Of a stretch of DNA of 51,453 nucleotides, positions 6,791 to 15,341 are shown in pieces. The notes under the pieces were generated by a model. That model searched no databases. It worked only from the letters and a program-made list of their open reading frames with translations, and was not told where the DNA came from. Location of the stretch: assembly GCA_036796255.1 (NCBI GenBank), contig DAIRDH010000020.1:1-51453 (forward strand), in the 5' to 3' direction. The stretch comes from T3Sed10-241 sp036796255. Its GTDB lineage: Bacteria; Bacteroidota; Bacteroidia; Flavobacteriales_D; Cryomorphaceae. Each line of letters begins with the position of its first letter. The first letter of the stretch is position 1. The position numbers were made by a program, and so were the translations under genes.

Positions 6791-8317
6791 TTACTTGGCC
6801 CGTGTGAAAAGCCTGTTCCAGCGCACACCACCCTCGGCAGCTTTGCTAAACCATACAAAGACCGCTTTGCCCACCACGTGGTCGTGGGGCACGAATCCCC
6901 AAAAACGGGAGTCGGCAGAGTTGTGCCTGTTGTCGCCCATCAGGAAGTAATAATCCTGCTTGAAAGTATAGGCGGTAGCCACTTCGCCGTTGATATATAT
7001 GGTGCTACCCTCAACACGGAGCTCATTGTCTTCATATACCTCGATGGTGCGGTGGTACAGCGGCAGATTTTCGACCGTCAAGTCAATGGTTTGGCCTTTT
7101 CCAGGAATCCAAAGCGGGCCAAAATCATCTTCAGTCCAGCTGAAAGTGGGGTGATTTGGAAATATATGCAGATCGGCCTGAGGGCGCTTTGGCTCGATGT
7201 ACACCGAGTCGACAGTCGAGAGCCCTTTGAGCACTTCCACTTCGCGGTCGGTGAGGGGCATGTCGTAATGCCCTATGAGGCGGTATTCGCTTTTTTGCTG
7301 TTCGGTGATCTCGAGCTTGTACTTGTTTTTCAACACATCTGAAGACAATGCTGATTTTGTGTACACCTGGTAGTTGTGCTGTACACCTTCGGGTTGCTCA
7401 ACTTCCTCTCCATTGATGAAAATTTTTCGGTTGCGCACTTCCAGTGTCTCGCCGGGCAAGCCAATGGTACGCTTGATGTAGTTTTCCTTCTTGTCGATGG
7501 GGCGCACAGTGAGTCCGCCAGTGGCAAACATCTGTCCATTGGGAAGGATAAAGCGCTCCTTGTGCAGGTTTTCGCGACCTACCATGCGGGCCAGCTGGTA
7601 GTAGCTCTGCTCCTGGAGGTTTACCACCACGGTATCTCCTTCCGGAAAATTGAACACCGTGGCATCGAACCTTTTCACATCACCAAAGCCTGGCAGCCTC
7701 AGGTAGGGCAGTTTTTGCCACTCTACGTACGATTTCATGTTGAGCACCGGCACCGTATGGTGGGTGAGCGGCACGGCAATAGGCGTCATCGGGAGGCGTG
7801 CGCCATAGCTCATTTTACTCACAAAGAGGTAGTCACCTACCAGTAGCGACTTCTCCATCGACGGTGTGGGGATGGTGAAAGCTTCGATAAAGAAGGTACG
7901 GATGATGGTGGCTGCAACGATTGCGAATATGATGGCTTCACCCCATTCGCGGCTGGTGGTTTTCTTTTCTTCCTTGTAATTGGGCAGGCCGGTGTACACG
8001 ATGTCCTTCTTGAATGCCAGCTGTCCCAATGCGAAGGGTGGCAGGAATATGGCGATGAGGTATTGCGGCATGGAGCGCTGACCGAAGGCCCGCACCAACT
8101 CGACATGCATCACCGTGAGCATCAGGAAATTCACGCCCGGTACGATGAGCAACAAGAGCCACCACCATGGTTTTTTCATCAGGCGCAACCACACCAATAG
8201 GTTGTACACAGGGATAAAACCTGCGGTTTTCGGCTGGCCGGCTTTCTCAAAAATTTTCCAGAGAAAAGCAAAATAGGAGAGGAGCGTGAGGTAGAAGATC
8301 AGGCTGGCAATAATCAT
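6791..8317 (-). CDS. lepB: Signal peptidase I with N-terminal membrane (DUF5684-like) domain
   Basis: 508 residues from the ATG at 8317, much longer than the ~324 of E. coli LepB. Residues 1 to about 100 form several membrane segments (SLIFYLTLLSYFAFLW, WWWLLLLIVPGVNFLMLTV) of the DUF5684 type. Then comes the signal peptidase domain: membrane anchor, IPTPSMEKSLLVGDY (nucleophile Ser), YIKRTIGLPGE (general base Lys) and MGDNRHNSADSRFWG near the end. A large insertion lies between the Lys box and the last box. It removes signal peptides from exported proteins at the inner membrane. Start ATG overlaps the dapB stop as ATGA, indicating coupled translation. Confidence 0.95.
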   Translation of the reverse strand: MIIASLIFYLTLLSYFAFLWKIFEKAGQPKTAGFIPVYNLLVWLRLMKKPWWWLLLLIVPGVNFLMLTVMHVELVRAFGQRSMPQYLIAIFLPPFALGQLAFKKDIVYTGLPNYKEEKKTTSREWGEAIIFAIVAATIIRTFFIEAFTIPTPSMEKSLLVGDYLFVSKMSYGARLPMTPIAVPLTHHTVPVLNMKSYVEWQKLPYLRLPGFGDVKRFDATVFNFPEGDTVVVNLQEQSYYQLARMVGRENLHKERFILPNGQMFATGGLTVRPIDKKENYIKRTIGLPGETLEVRNRKIFINGEEVEQPEGVQHNYQVYTKSALSSDVLKNKYKLEITEQQKSEYRLIGHYDMPLTDREVEVLKGLSTVDSVYIEPKRPQADLHIFPNHPTFSWTEDDFGPLWIPGKGQTIDLTVENLPLYHRTIEVYEDNELRVEGSTIYINGEVATAYTFKQDYYFLMGDNRHNSADSRFWGFVPHDHVVGKAVFVWFSKAAEGGVRWNRLFTRAK

Positions 8318-9027
8318 AGTTGTAGGAAATCTTTCATGGTGTATACTCCGGGCTTTTGCCCTGTGAGCCAATGTGCTGCATCAATAGCGCCCTGTGCGAA
8401 TCCATCGCGGCTGTAGGCCTTGTGTGAAAGGCTGATCTGATCGATTTCGCTCTCGTAACGCACGATATGCGTGCCGGGAATGTCGTTTTCGCGGTAGGCG
8501 TGTACAGGCAATTCCGGCCCCTGATCGCCACCATCGAGCTTCCAGGTTTTATATCCTGAGTGCTGGTTGATGAGCCTTTCGGCAAATGTGATTGCAGTGC
8601 CGCTGGGGGCATCCTTCTTGGCAGTGTGGTGCCATTCGTCAATGTGGGCACGGTACTGCCTGTGCTTGTCTAACAGCGAGGCGAGGTAGTCATTTGCGGC
8701 AAGCGCAAGTTGCACACCGATAGAGAAATTGGTGGCGTAAATAAATTTTGCATCATTTGATTTTGCCGTGAGGGCAACCTTCTCAAAATGTGTGTACCAC
8801 CCAGTAGTTCCGCATACTACCGGTATGTTTTTTTCAAAAAGAATCTTCAGGTTTCCAACGGCTGCTTCAGGACTTGTAAACTCAATGGCTACATCAGTAT
8901 TGCTGATTTCCTGAAGCCTGTGGGCATTGTGCTGGTCATATCTGTGCGCCACCGTGTGGCCCTGCGCGAGGGCCAATTCTTCTATGCGTTGGCCCATTTT
9001 GCCATATCCTATCAATGCTATCCGCAT
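8314..9027 (-). CDS. dapB: 4-Hydroxy-tetrahydrodipicolinate reductase
   Basis: 237 residues, close to the family length. It has the nucleotide-binding start MRIALIGYGKMGQ, VVCGTTGW, the catalytic segment DEWHHTAKKDAPSGTA (His and Lys of the active site) and the C-terminal FAQGAIDAAHWL. It catalyses the NAD(P)H-dependent reduction in the lysine/meso-diaminopimelate pathway. It lies in the ParA-ParB-DUF5683-DapB-LepB-WbqC order seen in many Bacteroidota. Confidence 0.97.
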   Translation of the reverse strand: MRIALIGYGKMGQRIEELALAQGHTVAHRYDQHNAHRLQEISNTDVAIEFTSPEAAVGNLKILFEKNIPVVCGTTGWYTHFEKVALTAKSNDAKFIYATNFSIGVQLALAANDYLASLLDKHRQYRAHIDEWHHTAKKDAPSGTAITFAERLINQHSGYKTWKLDGGDQGPELPVHAYRENDIPGTHIVRYESEIDQISLSHKAYSRDGFAQGAIDAAHWLTGQKPGVYTMKDFLQL

Positions 9028-9055
9028 TCTTGAAGTCGATTGATTGGCCGCGAAG

Positions 9056-9685
9056 TTACAACTTCAATGTGAATGTGAGTCCGGGCATGGTGGGCATAAA
9101 TGGAGACCAATAAGGCTTGACATTCATGGATATATCTTCGCTTACGTCAAAATAGAAAAGGTGTGCATCTACGTTGGCATCTACGATATTAAGGATATAG
9201 ATGATTCCAAAGACAATATAACTGAGGTCACGCCACTGCAAGTACTGCTCGAGGCTCGCGTCCAGGAAATCTCTTGGAAGTCCGGTGTAATCAGGGCTGT
9301 TTACATCGCCGTTTATATCGGCTATAATGGCATTTCTGTAGAAGTCAATGTTACGCAGGTTGTCGCGCAGGTAGTATCCGGTAAGGGCAAAGCCTCCGTA
9401 AAGTATGGGGATTTTCCAGTATTTTTTGTTGTAGGCCTGTCCCAAGCCAGGTAATATTGCGGAATAGAGCGAGGCTTTGCGCGGGCTTCTTCGCTCCATC
9501 GGATAATTCTCTCCATCGGTTTTGCCCACCTTCTTGCCCTCTATGGTTCCGCGGCGGGTTTCTATCTCGATCTGATCACCCACCTGCGGTTGGGGCGCTA
9601 CGGTGGTGGTATCTTCTTGAGCCGAAGCGGTGAAGCACAAAACCACTACTGCCAGAACAGCAAGAATGGCACGAAGCTTAGGCAT
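9056..9685 (-). CDS. DUF5683 domain-containing secreted/membrane protein
   Basis: About 209 residues from the ATG at 9685. A signal peptide ends near CFTASA-QEDT. A low-complexity linker is followed by PRKASLYSAILPGLGQAYNKKYWKIPILYGGFALTGYYL, the DUF5683 signature with a membrane hairpin, and a second hydrophobic stretch YIVFGIIYILNIVDANVDAHLF. The N-terminus overlaps the end of parB by 8 bp. Function unknown; its conserved place between chromosome partitioning and cell-envelope genes is a clue only. Confidence 0.88.
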   Translation of the reverse strand: MPKLRAILAVLAVVVLCFTASAQEDTTTVAPQPQVGDQIEIETRRGTIEGKKVGKTDGENYPMERRSPRKASLYSAILPGLGQAYNKKYWKIPILYGGFALTGYYLRDNLRNIDFYRNAIIADINGDVNSPDYTGLPRDFLDASLEQYLQWRDLSYIVFGIIYILNIVDANVDAHLFYFDVSEDISMNVKPYWSPFMPTMPGLTFTLKL

Positions 9686-10577
9686 CGAGCTTGTCGAGAA
9701 TGCGTTGGAGGTCATCATTGGAGCCAAACAGGATTTCAATTTTCCCTGTTCCTTTATCACCCAGTTTGATATCAACTTTTGTACCAAAGCGATCCATAAG
9801 GTCGGCTTTAATTTTTTGTTGCGCAAACGACAGGGGCAAAGGGCGTTTCTTTTCAACCGGCTTTACCTGTGTCGGGCTGGGGCTGCTGCCCTTGCTCTCT
9901 GCTTCTACTTGCCTCACAGAAAGGCCTTCACTGAGTATTCGGTTGAATACGGCGCGCATCTCCGCCTCATCACTGAAGCTGAGCAGGGCGCGTGCATGGC
10001 CCATGCTGATTTCGTTCTTGCGCAGTGAAAGCTGAATTTCAGGTGGCAATTTCAGCAGGCGCAGTGTATTTGTGATGGTAGCGCGCTTTTTTCCAACCCG
10101 CTCGCTCATGGCCTCCTGCGTGAGCTTGCACTCTTCAATCAATCGCTGGTACGACAGTGCCACCTCAATGGGATCGAGGTTCTTGCGCTGAATGTTCTCC
10201 ACAAGGGCCATTTCGAGCATCGCCTGATCGTTGGCCACGCGGATGTAAGCGGGTACCTCGGAAAGCCCGGCAATTTGCGAAGCACGAAAGCGGCGCTCCC
10301 CACTGATCAGCTGAAATTGGTCATAGCCCATTTTACGGACAGTGACCGGCTGTATGATGCCCAACTCCTTGATAGATTGCACCAATTCTAGCAGCGATTC
10401 CTGGTCGAAAACGGTTCGAGGTTGAAAAGGATTTGCCTCAATCTGACTTATGGGAAGCATGGCCACAGAACCAAGTACCCGCGTGGCGTCTTCGCTGCGG
10501 GTACCTGTGGTAATATCGGTTTCAATATTTTCGAGCAGGGCGCTAAGTCCGCGCCCCAGTCCCTTCTTTTTACTCAT
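9678..10577 (-). CDS. parB: Chromosome-partitioning protein ParB
   Basis: 299 residues. It starts with KKGLGRGLSALL, has the CTPase/N-terminal domain with ANPFQPR and the GERRFRAS motif, then a helix-turn-helix region (LTQEAMSERVGKKRATITNTLRLLKLP) for parS binding, and a C-terminal dimerisation part. It loads on parS as a CTP-dependent clamp and recruits SMC and ParA. The start overlaps the parA stop by 8 bp. No consensus parS (TGTTTCACGTGAAACA) was seen in the window. Confidence 0.96.
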   Translation of the reverse strand: MSKKKGLGRGLSALLENIETDITTGTRSEDATRVLGSVAMLPISQIEANPFQPRTVFDQESLLELVQSIKELGIIQPVTVRKMGYDQFQLISGERRFRASQIAGLSEVPAYIRVANDQAMLEMALVENIQRKNLDPIEVALSYQRLIEECKLTQEAMSERVGKKRATITNTLRLLKLPPEIQLSLRKNEISMGHARALLSFSDEAEMRAVFNRILSEGLSVRQVEAESKGSSPSPTQVKPVEKKRPLPLSFAQQKIKADLMDRFGTKVDIKLGDKGTGKIEILFGSNDDLQRILDKLDA

Positions 10578-11382
10578 TTTCGAGCGCTATGTATTTGTCT
10601 TCAGATTTGATGCGCGTAAGGTCATTCCGTTGAAGCAATTCACGTGTCAGGTTAAGGTAATTCACAGATCCTTTGCAGGAAGCATCGTGCATAATGATGG
10701 TTTCACCATGGCTTGGCGCTTCGCCCAGCCGCGTGTTGCGGTGTATCACGGTGTTGAATACCAATTGCTGAAAGTGCATTTTCACTTCTTCCACCACCTG
10801 GTTGGCCAGGCGCAGGCGACTGTCAAACATGGTGAGCAAAATGCCTTCGATCGAAAGCGAAGTGTTGAGCCTTGACTGCACAATCTTAATGGTATTGAGC
10901 AGCTTGCCAAGACCTTCCAGTGCGAAGTATTCGCATTGTACCGGTACGATAACTGAATCGGAGGCGCTGAGGGCATTCACCGTGATGAGGCCCAGCGATG
11001 GTGAGCAGTCGATAATAACAAAGTCATATTCTTCCCTTACCTGCTTGAGGGCGTGGCGCATCATTTGCTCGCGGCTTGGCAGGCTGATCATTTCTATTTC
11101 AGCACCAACCAGGTCAATGTGGGCAGGGATGATGTCCAAATTGGGATTCTCTGTGGTAATGATAATGTCTTTGACATCCACGTCGCCCAGCAGGCATTCG
11201 TAAATGCTTGTTTTCACCGCTTTCGGGTCGATTCCCACACCGCTTGTGGCATTGGCCTGTGGATCTGCATCCACCAGGAGCGTTTTGTATTCGAGTACAC
11301 CCAGACAGGCAGCCAGGTTGATGGCTGTAGTGGTTTTGCCCACGCCGCCTTTTTGGTTGGCAATGCTAATTACTTTTCCCAT
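10570..11382 (-). CDS. parA: Chromosome-partitioning ATPase ParA (Soj-type)
   Basis: 270 residues. The deviant Walker A KGGVGKTTT is at residues 11-19, DADPQANAT follows, and IIDCSPSLG is Walker B. Length and the lack of an N-terminal DNA-binding domain fit a chromosomal Soj/ParA rather than a plasmid type Ia protein. It binds DNA non-specifically in the ATP state and moves ParB-parS complexes. It lies 3 bp downstream of the metallo-hydrolase gene, so it is probably co-transcribed with it. Confidence 0.97.
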   Translation of the reverse strand: MGKVISIANQKGGVGKTTTAINLAACLGVLEYKTLLVDADPQANATSGVGIDPKAVKTSIYECLLGDVDVKDIIITTENPNLDIIPAHIDLVGAEIEMISLPSREQMMRHALKQVREEYDFVIIDCSPSLGLITVNALSASDSVIVPVQCEYFALEGLGKLLNTIKIVQSRLNTSLSIEGILLTMFDSRLRLANQVVEEVKMHFQQLVFNTVIHRNTRLGEAPSHGETIIMHDASCKGSVNYLNLTRELLQRNDLTRIKSEDKYIALENE

Positions 11383-11385
11383 TGT

Positions 11386-12072
11386 TTAAAGTTCAATCGT
11401 TTCTCCTATTTCCATGAGGGTCAGGTTGGCCCCCGCGTCTTCAAATTTTGCTTTGGCTTCTTCTTTATCCAGTACGATGTACGGGAATGTGTCATAGTGC
11501 ATACCCAAAACGCTCTTGCACTTGACGAATTGCGCTGCGACGATGGCATCATCCACACCCATGGTGAAATTGTCGCCTATAGGCAGAAATGCGTGGTTGA
11601 TGTCAAACTCCCTTTCGAGCAGTTGCATATCCAGCGTCAATGCCGTGTCGCCTGCATAATAAATGCAAAGGTCGCCAAAATCTATTACGAATCCACCCGG
11701 ATTGCCTCCATATGTGCCATCGGGTAGCATAGAACTGTGAATGGCAGTAACATATTTTAATTTGCCGAAAGGCAAAGCCACACTGCCTCCCAAATTCATG
11801 GGGTGTGTATGGTCAATGTCTTTTCCATTGAGCCAGGTGCATATCTCAAAGTTGGAAATGACCTTGGCTTTGGTGCGTTTGGCAATGCTAACGGCATCGG
11901 CTACGTGGTCTTCATGTCCGTGGCTCAGCAGGATATAATCTGCAGGAATGCTATTTACGTCGACCTTTTTATTGGCGAGTTTATTGGGCGTGATAAAGGG
12001 ATCGAAAAGAATATGCACGCCTTTTGCTTCAATGCCGAAACAAGAGTGACCGTAGTATGTTACTTTCATCAT
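11386..12072 (-). CDS. Metal-dependent hydrolase, UPF0173 (MBL fold)
   Basis: 228 residues from the ATG at 12072 (an adjacent ATG at 12069 is equally possible). MKVTYYGHSCFGIE and LLSHGHEDHVADA (HxHxDH zinc motif) mark the metallo-beta-lactamase fold; IYYAGDTALTLDMQLLE and GMHYDTFPYI carry the later metal ligands. This is the UPF0173/UlaG-like hydrolase family, whose substrates are mostly unknown. As first gene of the parA-parB run it may be transcribed with it. A near-consensus TAATTTTA box lies just upstream on the minus strand. Confidence 0.9.
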   Translation of the reverse strand: MMKVTYYGHSCFGIEAKGVHILFDPFITPNKLANKKVDVNSIPADYILLSHGHEDHVADAVSIAKRTKAKVISNFEICTWLNGKDIDHTHPMNLGGSVALPFGKLKYVTAIHSSMLPDGTYGGNPGGFVIDFGDLCIYYAGDTALTLDMQLLEREFDINHAFLPIGDNFTMGVDDAIVAAQFVKCKSVLGMHYDTFPYIVLDKEEAKAKFEDAGANLTLMEIGETIEL

Positions 12073-12175
12073 TTTATTGTGAGAATCCAACATTTAAAAT
12101 TACCCTTTTTATCGGGGCGATACCCGTGTTGGAATACCCTAATTTTACACAGATTTTTGTTAATTCATTTTTTTC

Positions 12176-12697
12176 ATGATTAGTTTGATTTCAGCCTCTG
12201 ACCGACCGGATAGCAATACTTCCAAAGTATCGCGTAATTATCTTGAAATCATGAGAAAGCACGGTTTGAGTCCCGAATATTTGTCGATGGAAAGCCTCCC
12301 TGAGGATTTTTTCAGCACAGGTAAATATGGAGAAACTCCAAAAAGTTTTGAACAGGTGTTCATAAGCGCCATTCAGCACGCTGAACGCATCTTAATGGTT
12401 GTTCCTGAGTATAATGGGAGCATTCCAGGGGTGTTCAAGCACTTTGTCGACATTTTGCCGCCCGGCGTATGGATGGGCAAGAAAATCGCCATGGCAGGTG
12501 TGGCTACCGGCCGCGCGGGTAATTTGCGCGGGCTCGATCACCTTACTGGCATCATGCACTACCTCAAGGCGGAGGTATATCACCACAAGCCATTGTTTTC
12601 GAGCATACACCTTCACCTCAACGCTGAGGCAAATATCGTGAATGAAGAATACCTGAAACTCATTGAGCTTCAGGTATCCGGGTTCATGAAATACTGA
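12176..12697 (+). CDS. NAD(P)H-dependent FMN reductase family protein
   Basis: 173 residues of flavodoxin-like fold: ISASDRPDSNTSKVS is the FMN phosphate loop, VVPEYNGSIPGVFKHFVD is the family signature, and KKIAMAGVATGRAGNLRGLDHL follows. Length fits the NADPH-dependent FMN/azo reductase family, which reduces flavins, quinones or chromate-type acceptors in the cytoplasm. It is transcribed away from the metallo-hydrolase gene across about 100 bp and converges with the DUF3276 gene, with 15 bp between stops. Confidence 0.9.
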   Translation: MISLISASDRPDSNTSKVSRNYLEIMRKHGLSPEYLSMESLPEDFFSTGKYGETPKSFEQVFISAIQHAERILMVVPEYNGSIPGVFKHFVDILPPGVWMGKKIAMAGVATGRAGNLRGLDHLTGIMHYLKAEVYHHKPLFSSIHLHLNAEANIVNEEYLKLIELQVSGFMKY

Positions 12698-12712
12698 TTG
12701 GGGCTGAAGCTT

Positions 12713-13093
12713 TTAGTCTTCCAAGTCTTCAAAGTCCACATTGGTGAAGGCTTCAGTGGGGGTAAACTTATTGCCGTCCACTTCAGCCTCTTGCTGCTCT
12801 TCATCCAGTGGATCAATGAATTCATTGTCCTCCGAACGGATGTTTTTAATGTGCTCAATGGATTCAAGCAAGCCATCTGCAAATTTTTCAAAATCTTCCT
12901 TATAAAGGAATATTTTGTGCTTCTCGAAGCTTGGATTGCCATCGTCATGAAAGCGTTTTTTGCTTTCTGTAATCGTTAGGTAAAGGTCATTTCCACGGGT
13001 TGCCTTGACGTCAAAAAAGTACGTTCTCTTCCCCGCTCTTACCGCTTTCGAGAAAATATCATCTCGTACGGAATCTCCGTGATAATCGGACAT
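12713..13093 (-). CDS. DUF3276 (PUR-alpha-like) nucleic-acid-binding protein
   Basis: 126 residues from the ATG at 13093. KAVRAGKRTYFFDVKATRGNDLYLTITESKK and HKIFLYKEDFEKFADGL form the single PUR repeat found in Bacteroidota and in Borrelia BpuR, which binds single-stranded DNA or RNA. The tail is strongly acidic (DPLDEEQQEAEVDG...DVDFEDLED-like), which could mimic nucleic acid or keep the protein soluble. A longer frame starts at 13150 but its first 19 residues look non-coding. The target in this organism is unknown. Confidence 0.9.
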   Translation of the reverse strand: MSDYHGDSVRDDIFSKAVRAGKRTYFFDVKATRGNDLYLTITESKKRFHDDGNPSFEKHKIFLYKEDFEKFADGLLESIEHIKNIRSEDNEFIDPLDEEQQEAEVDGNKFTPTEAFTNVDFEDLED

Positions 13094-13159
13094 AAGTTGA
13101 TTGTGTTTAATGTGAGTAGATGGATGTAGGAATGCAAATATACAAATCAAAACAGAATG

Positions 13160-15040
13160 CTACTCTACTCCGGTATTTCTGTCTTCAAGCAATTGCATTT
13201 CATTGAGTTCTGCATAGGCACCGCCTTGAAGTATGAGTTCGGCATGGTTGCCACTTTCTATAATTTCCCCGTTTTCCATTACAAGAATGCGCTCTGCCAG
13301 CTTCACTGTTGACACCCTGTGGCTTATGAGCAGCGTGGTTCTGTTGTCCATCACGCGCTTGAGGTTGCCGAGTATAATCTCCTCAGTTTGTGTATCGACC
13401 GCTGAGAGGCAGTCGTCAAAAATCAGGATACTTGGCTTGCGGGCTATGGCCCGGGCTATGCTGATGCGCTGCTTTTGCCCACCGCTTAAGTTGATGCCGC
13501 GCTCACCCAGTATGGTGTCATATCCTTTCGGGAAATCGGCAATGTTGTGAGCCACGTAAGCATCTTTAGCTGCTTCTTCGATCAGCGCTTGCTTGAGTTC
13601 TTCGTCATCTACCCCAAAGGCGATGTTGTTGCCTATGCTGTCGCTAAAAAGAAAAACGTCTTGCGGCACGTAGCCAATCTGGCTCCTCAGGCTGTCGAGG
13701 TTGATGTTTTGAATAGGCTTGCCATCGATGCGGATTTCGCCACTGCTTACGTCAAAGTTTCTGCAAAGGAGGTTGGCGAGCGTGCTTTTGCCCGAGCCTG
13801 TGTGACCAATGATGGCGAGGGTTTCGCCTTGTTTGATTTTGAATGAAACTTCCTTGAGTGCGACGATGCCGCTATTGGGATAAATAAAACTTACACGGTC
13901 AAATTCTATGTCACCGTGAATTTTTGAAGGTGCTGCGTCTGGAGGCACAATTTCGGGGGCAGTGTGCAAAAATTCATTGATTCGCGTCTGCGAAGCTGCC
14001 GCCTGCTGTACTATAGAAGTGACCCAGCCCACCGATGCGAAAGGCCAGGTGAGCATATTGACGTAAATTACAAACTCCGCGATGTTGCCGACGGTAATTT
14101 CGCCAGCGATGGCTTTCAGTCCACCAACATAGATGGTAATAATGGTGCTCAAGCCGATCAGCAATATGATGGCTGGCATAAATAGCGCATCGACTTTTAC
14201 AAGGTCAAGTTGCTTTACTTTATAGGCATTGCACTCTTTTTGAAACTGGTCGCGCGAATCTCGCTCCCGGTTGAAGGCCTTCATCACCCTTATGCCTGAG
14301 AAGGCTTCCTGCACCAGGGTGCTGAGGTGAGATTGCTGCCGCTGTACCCGTTCGCTGCGCTCGTTGATCATACGGCTTACGTAGTACACCGATAGGGAAA
14401 GCACAGGCAAGGGAAGAAGCACGTAAATGGTAAGTTCAAGATTTACCGATACCATGGCCCATACCGCGAGGATCATAAGCACCACAAGGTTGATGGCATA
14501 CATGATGGCCGGGCCTAGGTACATCCGCACTTTAGAAACATCTTCACTGATGCGGTTCATCAGGTCGCCGGTATTGTTGCGGCGGTAGAAGGCAAGGCTT
14601 AGGCGCTGGTAGTGGTCGTAAATTTCATTTTTCAGGTCAAATTCGATAAGCCGGGACATTACGATAATGGTTTGCCTTGTGAAAAATAAGAAGACACCCT
14701 TGAGAAGGGATACGAACAGGTATATACCTGCGAGGATGAGCGAAATCAAAGTGATGATTTCAGCCAGTTGATCTTTGGAGTTAAAGTCCTGAAGCGACTT
14801 TATATCACCGCCGAAAAGGCTGTACATCCATTGAATAGATGTGGGGATTTCAAGTTTTTTGCTTTCAGAAAAATCGCCGTTGTAGATCACCAGCGCGTCG
14901 GTTACCAAATCAAAAGCCTCTCTTATTAACCGGGGAGCATAAATGCCAAATAAGTTGGTGGCAATGATAAATGCCGTTCCCAATATAAGGGGCCATTTGT
15001 AGTGTAAAAGATATTTATTGAGGTGATTGAGAGACTTCAT
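13160..15040 (-). CDS. ABC exporter, fused membrane and ATPase domains
   Basis: 626 residues. Residues 1 to about 330 hold six membrane segments of an ABC type-I exporter; the ATPase domain has Walker A GHTGSGKST, Q-loop YVPQDVFLF, signature LSGGQKQR, Walker B ILIFDD, and H-loop LLISHR. The residue after Walker B, normally a catalytic Glu, is Asp (FDDCLSAVD), a feature known in YheH/YfiB-like and heterodimeric exporters. It could export lipids, drugs or peptides as a homodimer or with another half-transporter. It lies 66 bp upstream of the DUF3276 gene on the same strand. Confidence 0.93.
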   Translation of the reverse strand: MKSLNHLNKYLLHYKWPLILGTAFIIATNLFGIYAPRLIREAFDLVTDALVIYNGDFSESKKLEIPTSIQWMYSLFGGDIKSLQDFNSKDQLAEIITLISLILAGIYLFVSLLKGVFLFFTRQTIIVMSRLIEFDLKNEIYDHYQRLSLAFYRRNNTGDLMNRISEDVSKVRMYLGPAIMYAINLVVLMILAVWAMVSVNLELTIYVLLPLPVLSLSVYYVSRMINERSERVQRQQSHLSTLVQEAFSGIRVMKAFNRERDSRDQFQKECNAYKVKQLDLVKVDALFMPAIILLIGLSTIITIYVGGLKAIAGEITVGNIAEFVIYVNMLTWPFASVGWVTSIVQQAAASQTRINEFLHTAPEIVPPDAAPSKIHGDIEFDRVSFIYPNSGIVALKEVSFKIKQGETLAIIGHTGSGKSTLANLLCRNFDVSSGEIRIDGKPIQNINLDSLRSQIGYVPQDVFLFSDSIGNNIAFGVDDEELKQALIEEAAKDAYVAHNIADFPKGYDTILGERGINLSGGQKQRISIARAIARKPSILIFDDCLSAVDTQTEEIILGNLKRVMDNRTTLLISHRVSTVKLAERILVMENGEIIESGNHAELILQGGAYAELNEMQLLEDRNTGVE

Positions 15041-15341
15041 TCGGGTATTTAAGCGCCTGCCATTTATGGCGGCTACACAGTTTAAAAAGTTACCTTTGCG
15101 CCGTTATGATGCAAAGGACATGCAAATTTACGCTTATTTATTCCTTTTAAAATACCATATTCGCAGACCAGAATTACCACTACTACTGCCAAAAGCGTTA
15201 TGCAGTTCATTTCATTCCATAGCATACCTCACATGGACATTTCCGAAAGGATTGTAATTTTGCAAACACGTCAATGCAGAATATTAATGGTGGTGTCTCG
15301 CCTTCCAAAATCAGTTTTCCACATTTCCTACACCGTTTAGC
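15041..15341. other. Divergent intergenic region (ABC exporter / nusB)
   Basis: No credible gene is seen here. A TACCTTTG box (15091-15098, plus strand) overlaps an inverted repeat CCTTTGC (15093-15099)/GCAAAGG (15111-15117). A second box, TAATTTTG (15255-15262), lies 79 bp before nusB. A 14-codon frame beginning ATGATG at 15106 could be a leader peptide but has no other support. Confidence 0.5.
15255..15262 (+). promoter_or_regulatory. Probable -7 box (TAATTTTG) of the nusB operon
   Basis: Exact TAnnTTTG match, with a leader of about 75 nt before the ATG at 15342. No good -33 TTTG is found at the expected distance, so confidence is moderate. Confidence 0.45.

Noticed and set aside
10570..12175. 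parS site or replication origin near parAB
   Set aside because: No TGTTTCACGTGAAACA-like palindrome and no cluster of DnaA boxes was found.
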